Part shown: positions 1 through 6,617 of the stretch, in pieces
Layout of the letters: every line of letters begins with the position of its first letter
Position numbering within the stretch: the first letter of the stretch is position 1
Source of the DNA: Planctomycetia bacterium
GTDB taxonomy: Bacteria; Planctomycetota; Planctomycetia; Pirellulales; UBA1268
Reading direction: 5' to 3'
Assembly: GCA_009923125.1 (NCBI GenBank)
Contig: RFUD01000015.1
Location: 1-14,405 of the forward strand
DNA length: 14,405 bases
The notes under the pieces: model-generated
The model's input: only the letters and a program-made list of their open reading frames with translations
The model's database searches: none
What the model was told of the DNA's origin: nothing
Program-made: the position numbers and the translations under genes

Positions 1-891
1 ATGCTCGATCCCACGGGCGGCCCGATCTCCGGCGCGAAGAACTGGTCGAGCGGCTACATGCCGGCGACGTACCAGGGCACGCTCCTCCGGTCGAAGGGCG
101 CACCCATCCTCGATCTCGCCCCGCCCGACGACATGTCGCTCGAGGCCCAGCGGGCGATGCTCGACGCCCTCCGTGAGGCGAACACGGCGCACCTGCTCCC
201 CCGCGGCGACAACACCGAGCTCGCCGCACGGATCGCCGCCTACGAACTCGCCTGGAAGATGCAGGAGCACGCGCCGGAGGCGGTCGATCTTGCAGGCGAA
301 TCGGAGGAGACGAAAAAACTCTACGGCCTCGACAGCCCGCGCACGGCCGATTTCGGCCGGCGGTGCCTGCTCGCGCGGCGGCTCGTGGAGCGGGGCGTGC
401 GGTTCATCCAGCTCTACTCCGGCGGCGCGCACAACGACGACAACTGGGACGCCCACGGCGACCTCGTGAAAAACCACGAGTTCCATGCCGGCAACACCGA
501 CCAGCCGATCGCGGCGCTGCTCACCGATCTCAAGCGGACGGGTCTCCTCGACACCACGCTCGTGATCTGGGGGGGCGAGTTCGGCCGGCAGCCGACGGCC
601 GAGTATGCCGAGGGGACGGGTCGCGACCACAATGCGTTCGGATTCACGATGTGGATGGCCGGCGGCGGGATCAAGGGGGGCGTGAGCGTGGGGGAGACCG
701 ACGAACTCGGCGCCGCGGCGATCACGCCGGAACACGACGGGAGGACCGGCTTCCATGTGCGGAGCCTGCACGCCACGGTCCTCCATCAGCTGGGCCTCGA
801 TCCCAATCGACTGAGCTACTTTTTCGGCGGCCTCGACCAGAAGCTCGTGGGTGTCGAGCACGTGCAGCCCATCCGGGAGATCATCGCGTGA
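1..891 (+). CDS. DUF1501 domain protein, 3' part (5' end outside window)
   Basis: This is the C-terminal 296 residues of a DUF1501 protein, a family abundant in planctomycetes, with an alkaline-phosphatase/sulfatase-like fold and no settled biochemical role. It begins mid-domain with the family's LDPxGGPISGAKNWSSGYMPA-type segment (residues 2-22). It continues through an HNDDNWDAHGD segment (144-154), the GGEFGRQP motif (191-198) and GRDHN (207-211). The Asp and His residues of these motifs are probably metal ligands, by analogy with the superfamily. Family members are usually around 420-490 residues with an N-terminal export signal. The ATG at position 1 is therefore almost certainly an internal Met, and roughly 150-190 residues lie upstream of the window. 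The stop overlaps the next gene by 4 bases, so the two are probably translationally coupled. In planctomycetes DUF1501 genes commonly sit beside DUF1549/DUF1553 (PSD1-type) genes; any such partner would be left of the window. Confidence 0.9.
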   Translation: MLDPTGGPISGAKNWSSGYMPATYQGTLLRSKGAPILDLAPPDDMSLEAQRAMLDALREANTAHLLPRGDNTELAARIAAYELAWKMQEHAPEAVDLAGESEETKKLYGLDSPRTADFGRRCLLARRLVERGVRFIQLYSGGAHNDDNWDAHGDLVKNHEFHAGNTDQPIAALLTDLKRTGLLDTTLVIWGGEFGRQPTAEYAEGTGRDHNAFGFTMWMAGGGIKGGVSVGETDELGAAAITPEHDGRTGFHVRSLHATVLHQLGLDPNRLSYFFGGLDQKLVGVEHVQPIREIIA

Positions 892-1829
892 AGCATCCGT
901 TCCTGCTGGTGATGCTCCTGCCGGCGGTCGCGCTGGCCGACGCTCCGCCGACCGCCGTGCAGACCGGCACGCCGCGGCGGGTGATCGCGGCCGACTCCTC
1001 CACGAAAACGCTCGCTTCGATCGCCCCCGATGGGAAGGTCGAGTGGCGGCTGCCGGTGGGGGCGATCCACGATCTGCACTTGCTCCCCGACGGCCACATT
1101 CTCTACCAGGACGGCTGGACACGGATCGTGGAGCTCGACGAGCACCGCAAGCCGGTCTGGGACTACAACGCGAAGCGCAACGGCAACGCCGGCCGCAGCG
1201 TCGAAGTGCATGCCTTCGAGCGGCTTTCCGACGGCACGACGATGATCGTCGAGTCGGGGCCGGCCCGGATCATCGAGATCGACCGGGAGGGGAGCGTCGT
1301 CCGCACGGTGCCGCTCACGGTCACGACGCGGTCGGCGCATTCCGACACCCGCAACGCCCGGAAGACCGCCGCCGGCACGTATCTCGTGGCCCATGAGAAG
1401 GACGGCGTGGTCCGCGAGTACGACGGGCAGGGGAAGGTGATCTGGGAATACGACGTGCCGCTGTTCGACAAACCCCCGAAGGGTGGACACGGCCCCGACG
1501 CATTCGGCGATCAGGTCTATTCGGCCGTGCGGCTCGACGACGGCAACACGCTCATCGGCACGGGCAACGGCCACTCCGTGCTCGAGGTCACGCCCGACAA
1601 GCAGATCGCGTGGAAGATCGAGCAGCATGATCTCGAGGGCATCACGCTGGCGTGGGTGACGCAAGTGGAGCGCCTGGCAAACGGCAACACGCGGTTCATC
1701 AACTGCCACGCCGGCCCCGACAATCCGCAGATCATCGAGGTCACGCCCGAAAAGCAGGTCGTCTGGACGTTCAAGGACTGGAAGACGTTCGGGAACTCCC
1801 TGCCCGTCGCGGTGGTCGTCGATCCCTGA
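888..1829 (+). CDS. Secreted beta-propeller (PQQ-like/arylsulfotransferase-like) protein
   Basis: This 313-residue protein has a signal peptide at residues 1-17 (basic MKH, hydrophobic core, cleavage near ALADA), so it probably acts outside the cytoplasm. The rest is repeated propeller blades. They show the pattern G-x-V-x-W followed by an H-x-L-L-P-D-G-type turn (about 49-70), PVWDYNA (89-95), GKVIWEYD (182-189), LDDGNTLIGTGNGHS (216-230), then QIAWKIE and QVVWTFKDW near the end. These resemble PQQ-like and arylsulfotransferase-type propellers. I see no catalytic site, and binding or scaffolding is as likely as catalysis. The start chosen is the GTG at 888, because it opens directly on the signal peptide and overlaps the upstream stop by 4 bases. 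The same frame is open back to 363, but that part is a shadow of the DUF1501 gene. The overlap suggests co-expression with DUF1501. The specific function is unknown. Confidence 0.85.
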   Translation: MKHPFLLVMLLPAVALADAPPTAVQTGTPRRVIAADSSTKTLASIAPDGKVEWRLPVGAIHDLHLLPDGHILYQDGWTRIVELDEHRKPVWDYNAKRNGNAGRSVEVHAFERLSDGTTMIVESGPARIIEIDREGSVVRTVPLTVTTRSAHSDTRNARKTAAGTYLVAHEKDGVVREYDGQGKVIWEYDVPLFDKPPKGGHGPDAFGDQVYSAVRLDDGNTLIGTGNGHSVLEVTPDKQIAWKIEQHDLEGITLAWVTQVERLANGNTRFINCHAGPDNPQIIEVTPEKQVVWTFKDWKTFGNSLPVAVVVDP

Positions 1830-1834
1830 TCGCC

Positions 1835-2980
1835 TCAGCCGGTCCGGGGGTGGAATTGCACGACGAGCGATTCGTATCCGAGCGGCCGATCGTAGGCGGT
1901 CGTGTGCTCGACACGATCGATCTTGGAAATCAGCTCGATCCGCTCGACGCGGCTGCAGAGCCGTTCGAGCAGCGTGCGCATCACGGTGCGGGCATGGGCG
2001 GCGCCGAGGCAGAGGTGGGCGCCAAACCCGAATGACACGTGCGGATTCGGCCGCCGGTCGAGGTGGATCTCGTCGGCGGCAGCGAAGGCCTGTTCGTCGA
2101 GATTCGCCGCCGCCCAGCAGAGGCTGGCGCGGTCGCCGGCCTTGACGGTCATGCCGTGCACATCCGTCTCGACCGGGCAGACCCGGCCGATGTGCGTGAG
2201 CGGCATGAAGACGCGAAAAAACTCCTCGCTCGCGAGCACGACCCGGCTCGGGTCAGTCCGCAGGAAGGGAAGCGCCTCGGGACGATCCGCGAGGTACCCG
2301 ATCGCACAGGCAATGCTGTGGATCACCGTGTCGCGGCCGCCGGCAAACATGAGGTTCGCGAAGCCGAGCTGCTCGGCCCGCGTCAGCGGCCGGCCCCGAA
2401 CCTTCGCCTTCGTGAGCAGCCCGTAGAAGTCGTCACCGGGATCCGCGGCCGCCTTGTCGAACTGCTCGCCAAGATACCGCTCCAGTTCGGCCGCCTGCTT
2501 TCCACCATGCTCACCGTGGAACACGTGGACGCCCCAGCCGATGAATCGCTCGGCCTCTGCTTCAGGCACGTCGAGGAGCACCGTGAGCGCCCGCGACTGG
2601 AGGGGCAACGCGAACGCATCGACCGCCTCGGTCGCGTCGCGGGCGAGCGCCTCGGTGAGCAGCCGATCGACGATCGACTCGACACGGGCGATGAAGGCAG
2701 GCTGTTTGGCACGCAGAAAGAACGGCTCCACGAGATCGCGATACTCGCCATGCTCCGGCGGGTCGGTCTCGATCGGCAACTGCCGGACGCTGCGCAGGTG
2801 CTCTTCCGAGGGGATCGGCACGCGGAACGGCGCGTCGGAGCTGAACGTCTGCCAGTCCTTGGCTGCCTTCCGCACGTCCTCGTGGCGCAGGATCAGCGGA
2901 ATCGTCTCGCGGTCGGTCGGCAGGCCGAGGACGCCGGCGGTGCGGCGGGCGTCGCGGAAGGGATCGGGAATGTCTGCCAT
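1835..2980 (-). CDS. Cytochrome P450 (bacterial soluble type)
   Basis: This 381-residue soluble haem monooxygenase has a normal length for bacterial class I P450s. All hallmark motifs are present. The N-terminal half has ETDPPEHGEYRDLV (71-84), the bacterial DPPEH signature. The I helix has AGGRDT (213-218) for oxygen activation. The ExxR salt bridge is EFFR (253-256). The haem loop FGFGAHLCLG (317-326) fits FxxGxxxCxG, with Cys324 as the iron ligand. There is no membrane anchor. The enzyme would use electrons from a ferredoxin/reductase pair, but no such gene is in the window; the substrate cannot be told from sequence. The start at 2980 (MADIPDPFRD) is chosen because upstream in-frame sequence to 3526 runs antisense through the AraC gene and is not P450-like. 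No good ribosome binding site precedes it. It is divergent from a PAS-AraC regulator with a 93-base gap, the classic arrangement of a regulator and its target. It converges on the propeller gene with only 5 bases between stops. Confidence 0.95.
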   Translation of the reverse strand: MADIPDPFRDARRTAGVLGLPTDRETIPLILRHEDVRKAAKDWQTFSSDAPFRVPIPSEEHLRSVRQLPIETDPPEHGEYRDLVEPFFLRAKQPAFIARVESIVDRLLTEALARDATEAVDAFALPLQSRALTVLLDVPEAEAERFIGWGVHVFHGEHGGKQAAELERYLGEQFDKAAADPGDDFYGLLTKAKVRGRPLTRAEQLGFANLMFAGGRDTVIHSIACAIGYLADRPEALPFLRTDPSRVVLASEEFFRVFMPLTHIGRVCPVETDVHGMTVKAGDRASLCWAAANLDEQAFAAADEIHLDRRPNPHVSFGFGAHLCLGAAHARTVMRTLLERLCSRVERIELISKIDRVEHTTAYDRPLGYESLVVQFHPRTG

Positions 2981-3004
2981 CGGGAGTGACCGTCGAGAGG
3001 TGCA

Positions 3005-3061
3005 TTGCAGGCTACGCCGCCCGCATGCCGACGTCTTGCATCGGCGCCCCGCCGGCTTGCA
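3005..3061 (+). promoter_or_regulatory. Three phased TTGCA direct repeats, candidate AraC operator
   Basis: The 93-base gap between the P450 start (2980) and the regulator start (3074) contains TTGCA in the same orientation at 3005-3009, 3036-3040 and 3057-3061. Start-to-start spacings are 31 and 21 bases, close to three and two helical turns, so all three sites would lie on one DNA face. The last two share a leading C (CTTGCA). Direct repeats about 21 bases apart are a known binding arrangement for AraC-family dimers. The site near 3057 lies only 13 bases before the regulator start, so binding there could give autoregulation. Seen: the repeats and their spacing. Inferred: that the adjacent AraC protein binds them. 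Confidence 0.4.
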
Positions 3062-3073
3062 CAATCCACTCCT

Positions 3074-3838
3074 ATGGGTGCACGAGTTCGACAAGCGTTC
3101 TGGGGCCAGGTAGCTGGTGGCGACGTGGCGCGGCTGTTCGATCTGCTCCCCGACGTGTCGTTCTTCGCGAAAGACCGGCACGGGCGGTTCGTCGCCTTGA
3201 ACCGGCTCGGCTGCGAGTTCTGCGGCGTGGCGACGGAGGCCGATGCACTCGGCAAGACCGACCGCGACTTCTTCGGCCAACGCCGCGCCGCTGAATACGC
3301 CCGCGATGATGCGGCCGTGATCCGCTCCGGACGGCCGATCGTCAACCGGATCGAGAGCGCACCGGAGCGGGAGGGCTCGCCGCGGCTGGTGATGACGACG
3401 AAGGTGCCGCTGTGCGACCGTGCGGGACGGGTCGTCGGCATCGCCGGCGTGACGCGGCGGCTCGAGCAGGTTCGCGAGCGGCCCGGCACCGTGGCTCCGC
3501 TCGCCCGGGTCATCGCACGTATGCATGCGCGGCCCGACGAGGATCGCTCGAGCCGGGAGTGGGCACGGATCGCCGGCATGTCACTGAGCCACTTCGATCG
3601 TGTCTTTCGGCGCATGCTGCAGACGTCACCCCGGCAGTATTTTCTGCGGGTGCGGGTGGAGGCGGCCTGTCGTCGCCTGGCGGAGTCGCACGACACGATC
3701 GCCGTGATCGCCTTGGCGTGCGGCTTCCACGATCATGCCCACTTCACCCGATCATTCCGCAGGATCATGGGGCTGACCCCGTCGGCGTACCGGGTCGCCC
3801 ACCAGTCGCCTCGACCGGCCGCCCGGAGGAGACGATGA
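3074..3838 (+). CDS. PAS-domain AraC-family transcriptional regulator
   Basis: This 254-residue regulator has two domains. An N-terminal PAS-like sensor (about 17-132) carries the typical LLPDVSFFAKDRHGRFVALN stretch (24-43) and ends in VVGIAGVTRRLEQ. A C-terminal AraC DNA-binding domain (about 143-243) has two helix-turn-helices; the second carries the family signature from IALACGFHD (212-220) through SFRR and GLTPSAYR (233-240). Most AraC regulators sense through a cupin-like domain, so a PAS sensor is less usual. Cys47 and Cys50 form a CxxC inside the PAS domain. The ATG at 3074 is chosen because the sequence between the earlier in-frame ATG (3005) and it is Arg/Pro-rich and overlaps the likely control region. 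No ribosome binding site is visible, so a leaderless or near-leaderless message is possible. It is divergent from the P450, its likely target, and overlaps the downstream lipoprotein gene by 4 bases, suggesting an operon. Confidence 0.92.
   Translation: MGARVRQAFWGQVAGGDVARLFDLLPDVSFFAKDRHGRFVALNRLGCEFCGVATEADALGKTDRDFFGQRRAAEYARDDAAVIRSGRPIVNRIESAPEREGSPRLVMTTKVPLCDRAGRVVGIAGVTRRLEQVRERPGTVAPLARVIARMHARPDEDRSSREWARIAGMSLSHFDRVFRRMLQTSPRQYFLRVRVEAACRRLAESHDTIAVIALACGFHDHAHFTRSFRRIMGLTPSAYRVAHQSPRPAARRRR
3825..3831 (+). promoter_or_regulatory. Ribosome binding site for the leucine-rich-repeat lipoprotein
   Basis: GGAGGAG lies 3 bases before the ATG at 3835, inside the end of the AraC gene. 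It is one of the few strong Shine-Dalgarno sequences in this window. It fixes the start of the next gene and shows that this gene can be translated on its own as well as by coupling. Confidence 0.7.
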
Positions 3839-4509
3839 GGCTCCAATGGCTGGCTGCGGTCGTGACGGCGGTCGCGACCGGCTGCAGCCAGGCCGCGCCC
3901 ACGGGCGTCATCGCGCAGGCGGCAGCCGTGCGGACCGGGCGGGCCACTCGGCTCGTGGCACCAGCGCCGCTCTCGGATACTGAATGGAGTTCGCTCCGTG
4001 GCCTCGTGGGCTTGCGCGAGCTCGTGCTCGAACGCGGGGTCGTAGACGACGAGCGGGTCGAGATTCTGACGACGCTGCCCGATCTCGAACGGCTCGTCCT
4101 GCGTGAATCGCCCCTCACCGATGCGGGCTTCCGGCGGCTCGCAGCCTGCACGAAACTCAGCGATCTGAACGTTCCCCAGGTGGCCTGCACGGCGGCGGGG
4201 ATTCGCATGCTGTCAACGCTCGAGCACCTGCGGAGCCTGCGGATCGGCGGCCCGGCCCTCGCCGGCATCGACGTGTGTGTGGCCGTTTCGGAACTCCCCG
4301 CGCTCCGCACCCTCCACCTGATCGACGTGCCGATCGGCGACGAGGGGCTCCGCGTCCTGGCCCGGCTGCCAGGACTGTGGAGCCTGTATCTCGACGGGGC
4401 CGGGGTGTCGGATGACGCGTGGGACGGGTATTTTCAAGCTTGCCCGCATGTGCACGTACACGTCGACCAGGCCCACCACGACCGCGATCCACACCGCGGC
4501 CACGACTGA
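3835..4509 (+). CDS. Leucine-rich-repeat lipoprotein with His-rich C-terminal tail
   Basis: This 224-residue protein is probably exported. Residues 1-16 form a short basic and hydrophobic signal ending in VATGC, so Cys17 is a likely lipid attachment site; the lipobox is acceptable but weak, with Ala at -3. From about 50 to 200 there are leucine-rich repeats of roughly 23-26 residues, of the form LPDLERLVLRESPLTDAGFRRL, then LEHLRSLRIGG, LPALRTLHLIDVPIGDEGLRVL and LPGLWSLYLDGAGVSDDAW. These are of the bacterial/cysteine-containing-like type common in planctomycetes and normally bind other proteins. The last 20 residues (205-224) contain eight His alternating with Asp and Val, unlike the rest of the chain, and could bind metal. 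The start is fixed by a strong ribosome binding site and a 4-base overlap with the AraC gene. The gap to the DUF3500 gene is 26 bases. The binding partner is unknown. Confidence 0.8.
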   Translation: MRLQWLAAVVTAVATGCSQAAPTGVIAQAAAVRTGRATRLVAPAPLSDTEWSSLRGLVGLRELVLERGVVDDERVEILTTLPDLERLVLRESPLTDAGFRRLAACTKLSDLNVPQVACTAAGIRMLSTLEHLRSLRIGGPALAGIDVCVAVSELPALRTLHLIDVPIGDEGLRVLARLPGLWSLYLDGAGVSDDAWDGYFQACPHVHVHVDQAHHDRDPHRGHD

Positions 4510-4535
4510 ACCCACGAAAGGCCCCACGAAAACCC

Positions 4536-5597
4536 ATGATGCGCGACCGTCGACGCTGGGTCGTGGCCTGCCTGGTCGTGCTCGCTCTGGCCACCACGGC
4601 ACTCGCGCCGCGCGCCGCCATGCAGGCGACCGTCGTCCTTCCCCTCGCCGAGGCCGCGACCGAGTGGGTCGAGACGCTTGACGCCGGGCAGCGAGCCCGA
4701 GCCATGCGGCCGTTCGACGATGCGTCGCGCACCGACTGGCATTTCGTGCCGAAGCCCCAGCGGAAGGGCGTGCAGCTCCGCGACATGACGGCGGCACAGG
4801 AGCGGGCGGCGCTTGCGCTGCTGCGGGCCTCCCTGTCGGAGGCCGGCTATGACAAGGCCCGGGACATCATGAGCCTCGACGGGGTCCTCCGCATCATCGA
4901 AGGCTCGCGGGCCAAGAACATCCGCGATCCGAAGCGGTATTTCTTCACGATCTACGGCACGCCGGCCGAGGGCGGCACGTGGGCACTCTCGATCGAGGGG
5001 CATCACCTGTCGTTCAATATCGTCGTGCGCGACGGTGTCGTCGTCGATTCGACGCCGCAGTTCCTGGGGGCGAATCCAGCCGAGGTGAAGACGACGTTCG
5101 CCGGCCTGCCGGAGGCCGGCCACCGCGTGCTCGGCGACGAGGAGGCGCTCGCCTTCGACCTCGTGCGCTCGCTCGACGCGGCCCAGCGAGACCAGGCCGT
5201 ACTCGCGGCGGAGGCGCCGCGGGAGATCCGGGCCGCGGGCGAACCGCAGCCGGCGCTCGATCCGCCGGCCGGCATCGCCCATGCCGACCTCGAGCCAGCG
5301 CAGCGCGACGTGTTGCGCGAACTGGTCGAGACGTACGCCTGCACGATGCCCGAGGACGTGGCGGCAGAGCGGCTGCGGCTCATCGAATCGGGGGCCGGCG
5401 GCTGGGACGCCGTGCGATTCGCCTGGCTGGGGCCGCTCGAGCCGGGCATCGGCCACGCCTATCGGATCGAAGGCCCTTCGTTCAGTGTCGAGTTCGTGAA
5501 CAACCAGCCCGATGCCGAGGGGAATCCCGCGAACCACGTCCACTGCGTGTGGCGAGACAGGACGGGCGACTTCGATCTGCCTGTTCCGGCGCCCTGA
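4536..5597 (+). CDS. DUF3500 domain protein, exported
   Basis: This 353-residue member of the DUF3500 family has no established biochemical function. Residues 1-29 look like an export signal: basic MMRDRRRW, hydrophobic VVACLVVLALATTALA, then APRAAMQA. The family features are a mid-protein WALSIEGHHLSFN segment (149-161), TPQFLGANPAEV (173-184), and the C-terminal GPSFSVEFVNNQ (313-324) followed by NHVHCVWRDRTGDFD (333-347). The conserved GHH, NHVH and WRD residues could form an active or metal site; this is inference. Two adjacent ATGs at 4536 and 4539 are both usable; the first is used here. The Shine-Dalgarno is weak (GAAAGG at 4516-4521, rather far away), which fits coupling to the lipoprotein gene ending 26 bases earlier. 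It is the third and last gene of the likely regulator-lipoprotein-DUF3500 unit. Confidence 0.87.
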   Translation: MMRDRRRWVVACLVVLALATTALAPRAAMQATVVLPLAEAATEWVETLDAGQRARAMRPFDDASRTDWHFVPKPQRKGVQLRDMTAAQERAALALLRASLSEAGYDKARDIMSLDGVLRIIEGSRAKNIRDPKRYFFTIYGTPAEGGTWALSIEGHHLSFNIVVRDGVVVDSTPQFLGANPAEVKTTFAGLPEAGHRVLGDEEALAFDLVRSLDAAQRDQAVLAAEAPREIRAAGEPQPALDPPAGIAHADLEPAQRDVLRELVETYACTMPEDVAAERLRLIESGAGGWDAVRFAWLGPLEPGIGHAYRIEGPSFSVEFVNNQPDAEGNPANHVHCVWRDRTGDFDLPVPAP

Positions 5598-5610
5598 GCA
5601 GCCGAGGCGG

Positions 5611-5627
5611 CGCCGGGATCACCGGCG
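5611..5627. terminator. Small GC hairpin between convergent genes, possible terminator
   Basis: CGCCGG (5611-5616) and CCGGCG (5622-5627) form a perfect 6-base-pair stem with the 5-base loop GATCA. It lies just after the DUF3500 stop and across the stop codon of the opposite glycosidase-like gene (5619-5621). The position fits a shared bidirectional terminator, but neither strand has a T-run, so intrinsic termination would be weak at best. Confidence 0.25.
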
Positions 5628-6509
5628 TGCCGCGTGGGCGTGGACCCCGAATCGCACCCGGACGTCGGGGTGCGTGGTGTAGAGGCGGAAGCGCTTGCCA
5701 TCGTGGACGAGCGTGGCGCTCGACCGCTTGGGCGCAGCAGGGTCGACCGGCAGGAGCGGGTTGCCGGGATACTTCGTCCAGTGCACGAGGTCGGTGCTCG
5801 CGTGGTAGAAGGCGTAGTAGCGGCCCGCGTGCCGCACGATCTGGTCGACGGCGATCGCATGGAGGTCGGCGGGGTCGGGGCCGCAGGCGAGCACCGGCTC
5901 GTCGGACACGTTCGTGAACACGCGTCCGTCGCGTGAGGTCGCGAGCCAGACGCCACGGTCCATGCGCTCATAGAAGAGGTGCCATGTGCCACGGTCGAGC
6001 CACACGGCCGGCGTGCCCCTGGGCCCATCGGGAATTGGCCCGCCCGCGGCGAGGCGGATGTCGAGCGGCCCGCAGCGCTGCCAGCGGATGCGGTCGCACG
6101 AGACGAGCAGGTGGGCGATGTCGTGCTCTCCCTCCGCGAACATTCGATACCAGCCGGCGTGTCGGACGACGCACACGTCTTCGACCCAGGCGTCGCGGAC
6201 CAGCGGATTCGCCTGGGAGCGGGTCCAGTTCAGGCCGTCGGTGCTCGTAGCGAGGCCCAGCCGGCGCACCGGGTCGCGATCGGGATTCGAGCCGGTGTAC
6301 CAGAGCGACCAGCGGTTTCCTTCCTTCAGGATCCAGCCCCGTTCGCGGAGATCCCGATCCCACGCGTCGGGGCCGCCACCGGCGAAGAGGGGCACTGCCG
6401 ACGGCGGCCCAAACTCGACAAGTTCAGTGGGAAACGGTTCGCCGGCCCGCATGTGCGCGGCTTGGAGGAGGGGTAGAACGGCGCAGAAACAAGCGGCTGA
6501 ACGTCGCAT
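5619..6509 (-). CDS. Secreted GH43/GH130-like five-bladed beta-propeller protein
   Basis: This 296-residue protein has an N-terminal signal peptide (MRRSAACFCAVLPLLQAAHM; cleavage probably near residues 19-23), so it is likely periplasmic or secreted. The body repeats the blade pattern seen in five-bladed-propeller glycosidases: WILKEGNRWSLWYTGSN (59-75), LGLATSTDGLNWTR (84-97), GTPAVWLDRGTWHLFYERMD (165-184), VWLATSRDGRVF (187-198), IVRHAGRYYAFYHASTDLVHW (224-244) and LVHDGKRFRLYTTHP (267-281). The S/T-x-DG-x-x-W/F blades are typical of GH43, GH32/68 and GH130 relatives. I cannot assign the catalytic acids with confidence or the substrate; action on plant or algal polysaccharide is only a guess from family membership. 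The ATG at 6509 starts directly on the signal peptide. No ribosome binding site is visible. It stands alone, divergent from the sulfite reductase gene. Confidence 0.75.
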   Translation of the reverse strand: MRRSAACFCAVLPLLQAAHMRAGEPFPTELVEFGPPSAVPLFAGGGPDAWDRDLRERGWILKEGNRWSLWYTGSNPDRDPVRRLGLATSTDGLNWTRSQANPLVRDAWVEDVCVVRHAGWYRMFAEGEHDIAHLLVSCDRIRWQRCGPLDIRLAAGGPIPDGPRGTPAVWLDRGTWHLFYERMDRGVWLATSRDGRVFTNVSDEPVLACGPDPADLHAIAVDQIVRHAGRYYAFYHASTDLVHWTKYPGNPLLPVDPAAPKRSSATLVHDGKRFRLYTTHPDVRVRFGVHAHAARR

Positions 6510-6617
6510 GTGGGTCAGGATACGCCGCGTGGCCGCATCTCTCCATCGGCACCGCGGACCGTATCGCCCTCCCGCGGCCGATCGCCTATTCTAAAAGCAT
6601 TCAACACGAGGAACCCC
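6510..6617. promoter_or_regulatory. Divergent intergenic region upstream of sulfite reductase
   Basis: This 108-base gap must contain promoters for both neighbours. Rightward, TATTCT at 6587-6592 is a possible -10 box, with a start of transcription near 6599. No good -35 box is found at the usual distance. GAGGAA at 6608-6613 is a clear ribosome binding site for the gene at 6618. Leftward, TATCCT on the minus strand (6519-6524 on plus numbering) is a possible -10 box close to the glycosidase-like start. I see no riboswitch-like structure; the space is too short for a SAM riboswitch plus promoter. Confidence 0.3.

Noticed and set aside
363..887. In-frame extension upstream of the propeller gene
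   Set aside because: It overlaps the DUF1501 coding region in another frame and is Arg/Ala-rich; the signal peptide begins at 888.
2981..3526. In-frame extension upstream of the P450 start
   Set aside because: It runs antisense through the AraC gene and does not resemble a P450 N-terminus; the P450 from 2980 already has normal length.
4511..4531. Nine-base direct repeat CCCACGAAA at 4511-4519 and 4523-4531
   Set aside because: It is just two copies in a low-complexity leader before the DUF3500 gene, with no supporting context.
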